Part shown: positions 5,709 to 8,580 of the stretch, piece after piece
Layout: each line of letters begins with the position of its first letter
Position numbering within the stretch: the stretch's first letter is position 1
Origin: Acidobacteriota bacterium
GTDB taxonomy: Bacteria > Acidobacteriota > Terriglobia > Versatilivoradales > Versatilivoraceae
Assembly: GCA_028875135.1 (NCBI GenBank)
Contig: JAPPFQ010000517.1
Coordinates: 1 to 8,580 of the forward strand
Reading direction: 5' to 3'
DNA: 8,580 bases
Notes under the pieces: model-generated
Database searches by the model: none
What the model was told of the DNA's origin: nothing
The model's input: only the letters and a program-made list of their open reading frames with translations
Position numbers and translations under genes: made by a program

Positions 5709-7655
5709 TCAGAAGTAGTAGACCGCCAGGACATGGAAGACGATCAACACGGGCAGAGGCCAGACTGCAAGAAGGTGCAGCCAGAAGGTCAGACGGGTAT
5801 GCCGACTGCCCAGGCCCGCTGCAGCCCCGGCCCCGAACAGGCTGGCAGCCAGAAACGAAATCATCAGAACCCGATTGAATCCGGACCCGAGGCGCATGCC
5901 CGTATGAGCAATGAGCATGATCAAGGCCAGCGCTCCGATCGCACCGTGTCCCACGCGCCACCACCCCAGTTCACCCCACTTGACGCGCCTGCCTCGCTTG
6001 CGCAGGGAAATCCCGGCGGCGACCAGCGCACAGCCGAGCAGTGCGAATCCGGTGGCTTGTTTCCACCAACCGTCTCGATACAGGATGTCCCAAAAATCGC
6101 CGGTCTGAACGCTGGTGGCAGTTGGGATCGGTGCATCGGCCACGATGATCAATGCCAACAGGACGGAGGCGACGGCAGCCGTGAGCAGACCTGCACGTTC
6201 CCTAAAGGCGACCGTAGACGACACATCGTCGATCAGTTCCGACAAAAGCGGACGGCAGGAACCACATACCGTGGATGCACCGGTCTTTTCGGCGAGGGCT
6301 TCCACCGACCGGCACTCTCCCGAGCTGGCCGCGCTCAGCATGCCCCGCGTGATCTCCAGGCAGTTGCAGACCATCGCAGAGCCTGGCCAATTCTTCACCG
6401 GGCGACGCTCGACGCGGTTGGAGAACGTGCCGGACTCAAGAAACTGTTGCAGTTGCCACGGCCAGATGCGCCGCCGATGGCGGATAACATCCTGGGTGAA
6501 GCCGATCTCCTCCCAAGGACCGACGGACGCTGCCGCGACCAGATGCTTCCCCCTCAACGTGATCTGGCGGTACAGACCCTTCCCGCTCCACTTGAGGCAA
6601 TCACCCGGTTGCGTGTGGTCACCCAGCGACCAGACGTCGATCCCGACGAGTCTCAACCGTACGGCCGGAGTGTATCCGCGAAACTGGCTTCGCCGACCGG
6701 CGAGAATCTCCGCCAGCGTTTCGGCCATGCGGAATCCCGGAGCCACCAATCCGTAAACCACTCCATTGTGCGAGGCACATTCACCGATAGCGTGAATCGA
6801 CGGGTCGGTGGTGCGCAGTCCATCATCGATTACGACCCCACCGCGTCCGGAGGCCACTGCCAGCCCGGAGCTTCTCGCGAGTTCGTCCCGGGGGCGAATA
6901 CCAGCCGCCATCACGATCATGTCGGTGACCAGCGGCTGGGGCCGGCCGTCGACAAACAGGAGCAGTTGATCGTTCCAGGACTCGATCCGGCTGGCACGCA
7001 CGCCCAGAACGGTGCGAATACCAGTCTGGCGGACGCGCGCTTCGAGCATGGCTGCCGCGTCCGAATCGAGTTGCCGATTCATCAGGCAGGGAGCCTTTTC
7101 CAGCAGAACTACCTCAAGACCCAACCCGCGCAGGGCATCAGCCGCTTCGATCCCGAGCAGGCCGCCGCCGATTACGGCGGCAGACCCGATGTCCGATCCC
7201 CGCCGACAAATACGTTCGAGATCATCAAGTGTCCGGTAGACGAAAACGCCTTCCTGGTCTGCTCCTTCAATCGGTGGAACGAATGGGGACGAACCCGTTG
7301 CCAGGATGAGCCGGTCGTAGGGAATCCCTACTCCGTCGGCAGTCTGGACCGTGTGGCGTTCACGGTCAATGGAAACCACGGGTTTGCCGGTGATGATACG
7401 AATGCCGAGTGCTTCGGACCAGCCCGGCTGCACCAAGGCGAGCCGTCCCGAGTCTCGGTGGTTGAGCCATTCGGTCAGGTGAACCCGGTCGTAGGCCGGA
7501 CCGGGTTCCTCGCCAATTATCGTGACAGTGTAGCGTCCCAATGCTCCCAGAGCATCCAGCCTTTCGACAAGCTTGTAGGCCACCATACCGAATCCTGTGA
7601 CCACCAGACGACCCTGGCCGGCCGGGAGAGCGCCCTGTTCTCTTGGCCGAGCCAT
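5709..7655 (-). CDS. NirB-like FAD/NAD(P) oxidoreductase with BFD [2Fe-2S] site and di-haem b membrane domain
   Basis: This 648-residue protein is the first gene of the redox operon. Residues of about 15-320 form a pyridine nucleotide-disulfide type fold: FAD motif GFGMVA (21-26), LILATGSSP (about 116-124), NAD(P) motif VIGGGLLGIEAA (162-173), and the second FAD contact IHAIGE (287-292). This resembles the N-terminal half of NirB. A BFD-like [2Fe-2S] domain follows, with Cys430, Cys432, Cys464 and Cys467 (VCNC and CGSC). The siroheme and [4Fe-4S] half of NirB is absent. Instead five membrane helices fill about 488-648. Helix 3 has His570 and His584 and helix 5 has His627 and His641, both HX13H, the spacing of bis-His haems in cytochrome b. 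Basic loops put the flavin in the cytosol. The start is uncertain: in-frame ATGs also lie at 7730, 7772 and 7814. Confidence 0.88.
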   Translation of the reverse strand: MARPREQGALPAGQGRLVVTGFGMVAYKLVERLDALGALGRYTVTIIGEEPGPAYDRVHLTEWLNHRDSGRLALVQPGWSEALGIRIITGKPVVSIDRERHTVQTADGVGIPYDRLILATGSSPFVPPIEGADQEGVFVYRTLDDLERICRRGSDIGSAAVIGGGLLGIEAADALRGLGLEVVLLEKAPCLMNRQLDSDAAAMLEARVRQTGIRTVLGVRASRIESWNDQLLLFVDGRPQPLVTDMIVMAAGIRPRDELARSSGLAVASGRGGVVIDDGLRTTDPSIHAIGECASHNGVVYGLVAPGFRMAETLAEILAGRRSQFRGYTPAVRLRLVGIDVWSLGDHTQPGDCLKWSGKGLYRQITLRGKHLVAAASVGPWEEIGFTQDVIRHRRRIWPWQLQQFLESGTFSNRVERRPVKNWPGSAMVCNCLEITRGMLSAASSGECRSVEALAEKTGASTVCGSCRPLLSELIDDVSSTVAFRERAGLLTAAVASVLLALIIVADAPIPTATSVQTGDFWDILYRDGWWKQATGFALLGCALVAAGISLRKRGRRVKWGELGWWRVGHGAIGALALIMLIAHTGMRLGSGFNRVLMISFLAASLFGAGAAAGLGSRHTRLTFWLHLLAVWPLPVLIVFHVLAVYYF

Positions 7656-7834
7656 CAGGGCTGAGCGGTTGATCCGCACTTTGGCTGTAGTGGGCCTCCC
7701 CGACACGGAATCCCCCAATGTCCATCCCATACGCGCGGCAAATTGCCCGGTCCGTCGCTCATCGAACCACATCCCTGGAATTGGTCGTCCGTAACCGTGT
7801 CGTCCCAGGGCCATGCAGACGGGCAATCATAAGG

Positions 7835-7843
7835 AGTATAGCA
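7835..7843 (-). promoter_or_regulatory. Candidate extended -10 promoter for the redox operon
   Basis: On the - strand this reads TGCTATACT, a good match to the extended -10 consensus TGnTATAAT. No matching -35 box is obvious upstream, as is common for extended -10 promoters. Transcription would begin near 7828, about 170 bases before the preferred flavoprotein ATG, or about 14 bases before the alternative ATG at 7814. This is a single motif match without further support. Confidence 0.3.
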
Positions 7844-7903
7844 GATCCCCCGCGCTGCCGTGCGGATCGTTCGAGGCAAAACGGCCGATCGTTAATCAAG
7901 GTG

Positions 7904-8016
7904 CACCACGAATGGACACGAAGAGACACAAAGACAGATGGACATCCTTCAACCACAAGCGGCACAAAAATGCTTCCGCAAATTTGTTCCCATGGTGTGA
8001 ATTCGTGTCCTTGGTA
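7904..8016. repeat. Inverted dispersed repeat built on GGACACGAA
   Basis: GGACACGAA at 7914-7922 is mirrored by TTCGTGTCC at 8002-8010, with ACCA and ACAC also shared in the flanks. The left arm continues as a run of short CACAA/CACGAA words (for example GACACGAAGAGACACAAAG). Repeats of this style are scattered between genes in many bacterial genomes. Here the arms are 79 bases apart and imperfect, so one terminal or interspersed unit has probably decayed. Whether it is mobile, structural or a relic cannot be seen from one copy. Confidence 0.5.
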
Positions 8017-8149
8017 GATAATCCCCTCGATTGGTTTCAGACAAGTCCGGCCTCCGCCCTGCGGGTGTGGCTCGATCCCTGGCCCGCTTTGGGAGAAGTT
8101 CCCCTGCTTGACTTGGTTTACGCCACCGATCCCTTGGGGCTATCTACTC

Positions 8150-8580
8150 TCAGGCCTCCGGATCCTCCCCCGTCCCTCGGGCCAGGTAACGCGCCCAGTC
8201 GTCCATCAGGGCACGCCGGCGCTCGAACAGGTCCGAGCGGGCATAGGCCGCTTCCACCCGGTTGCGGACCACATGCGCCAGGGCCGCCTCGATCACCTCC
8301 CGAGGATGGTCGGTCTGCTCGGCCGCCCAGTCCCGGAAGCTGGATCTGAATCCGTGCGGCACCGCCGCAATCCCCTGCTCCCTCACCATCCACCGCAGCT
8401 GCCTGTCGTCGAGAGGCTGCCCTTCCCCATGGGTGAACACCAGTGGACCTGCCCCCTCTCCGAGCGCCTCGGCCGACTCGAGAATCTCCAGGGCGCGTCC
8501 GCACAGCGGCACCCGGTGCCGGCGATTCATCTTCATCCGCCTTGCCGGAATGGTCCACACCCTCCCGCTGCGATCGATCT
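8150..8580 (-). CDS. P4-type tyrosine recombinase/integrase, C-terminal part, running off the right edge
   Basis: This is the catalytic end of a phage/island integrase, which cuts and rejoins DNA at attachment sites through a 3'-phosphotyrosine. The frame is open through base 8580 (reading IDRSGRVWTIPARRMKMNRRH at the edge), so the start and the N-terminal DNA-binding domains lie outside. Visible elements are the WTIPARRMKMNRRHRVPL strand with the catalytic Lys region, HGFRSSFRDWAAE (HxxR box), EAALAH (second His), and VEAAYARSDLFERRRALM with the Tyr nucleophile, followed by the usual short tail ending in WARYL. All visible catalytic residues are intact, so this part could be functional. The first catalytic Arg is outside the window. 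No tRNA gene or direct-repeat att site was seen downstream of its stop. Confidence 0.88.
   Translation of the reverse strand, partial: IDRSGRVWTIPARRMKMNRRHRVPLCGRALEILESAEALGEGAGPLVFTHGEGQPLDDRQLRWMVREQGIAAVPHGFRSSFRDWAAEQTDHPREVIEAALAHVVRNRVEAAYARSDLFERRRALMDDWARYLARGTGEDPEA

Larger units (their letters stand above)
7656..8149. other. Intergenic region between the redox operon and the integrase
   Basis: I see no convincing gene in these 494 bases. The stretch 7656-7814 is open in frame with the flavoprotein but encodes nothing family-like. It therefore serves either as an untranslated leader or as a poorly conserved extension. The rest holds a candidate promoter near 7839 and an inverted dispersed repeat at about 7904-8016. 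Short frames here encode the His- and Lys-rich text (RHKD, NHKRHKN) that such repeats generate by chance. From 8017 to 8149 I find no tRNA or attachment site. Confidence 0.5.

Noticed and set aside
5670..7664. A 664-codon open frame on the + strand
   Set aside because: It is fully antisense to the flavoprotein gene, whose domains and catalytic motifs are unmistakable. The + strand product has no fold-like pattern and arises from GC-rich codon bias.
7911..7972. CRISPR-like or heptad tandem array in the CACGAA/CACAAA stretch
   Set aside because: The words are short and irregular with no constant repeat and spacer lengths.
8017..8149. tRNA or attachment site next to the integrase
   Set aside because: No acceptor stem, anticodon arm or TTCGA T-loop could be assembled, and the lone CTCGATCC near 8071 has no pairing partners.

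Overview
The window is a GC-rich bacterial accessory region. The organism is probably a gammaproteobacterium. That is an inference from a P4-type integrase, Sel1 and MORN-like repeat proteins, an ECF sigma factor and a dispersed GGACACGAA-type repeat; nothing in the sequence fixes the taxonomy. Small regulatory and envelope genes lie on the + strand in the left third. A redox operon fills the - strand from about 3.8 to 7.7 kb. Mobile-element debris lies on both sides of that operon and at both window edges.

Left part (1-3.3 kb, + strand). A sliver of an IS5-like transposase (- strand) touches the left edge. Next come a gene for an unrecognised protein built of two tandem 99-residue units and an ECF sigma-70 factor whose start overlaps its stop codon, so the pair is probably translationally coupled. 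After a 153-base spacer follow a Sel1-repeat lipoprotein and a secreted LSm-like protein. The second half of the LSm-like gene appears frameshifted: a MORN-like repeat with a 23-residue period is readable only in the -1 frame after a T5G4 run.

Middle (3.0-3.75 kb). A possible small exported protein is followed by the first 78 codons of a leucine-rich-repeat protein. The latter is cut off exactly where a degenerate fragment of a P4-type integrase (- strand) begins.

Redox operon (3766-7655, - strand). Transcribed right to left, it holds three genes. (i) A 648-residue flavoprotein resembles the N-terminal half of NirB (FAD and NAD(P) folds plus a BFD-type [2Fe-2S] site). It lacks the siroheme half and instead carries a five-helix membrane domain with two HX13H pairs, as in di-heme b cytochromes. 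(ii) A membrane-anchored cytochrome c has eleven haem-binding motifs, one of them CX4CH. (iii) A Tll0287-like (DUF3365) monohaem lipoprotein. Together they look like an electron path from cytosolic NAD(P)H through FAD, [2Fe-2S] and two haems b across the membrane to periplasmic c-haems, or the reverse. The terminal substrate is unknown. This is the most interesting system in the window.

Right part (7.66-8.58 kb). A non-coding stretch carries a candidate extended -10 promoter for the operon and an inverted dispersed repeat. The 3' part of a P4-type integrase then runs off the right edge. The integrase fragment at 3.56 kb is a diverged direct copy of part of this gene, offset by 4745 bases, so integrase sequence brackets the redox operon on both sides.
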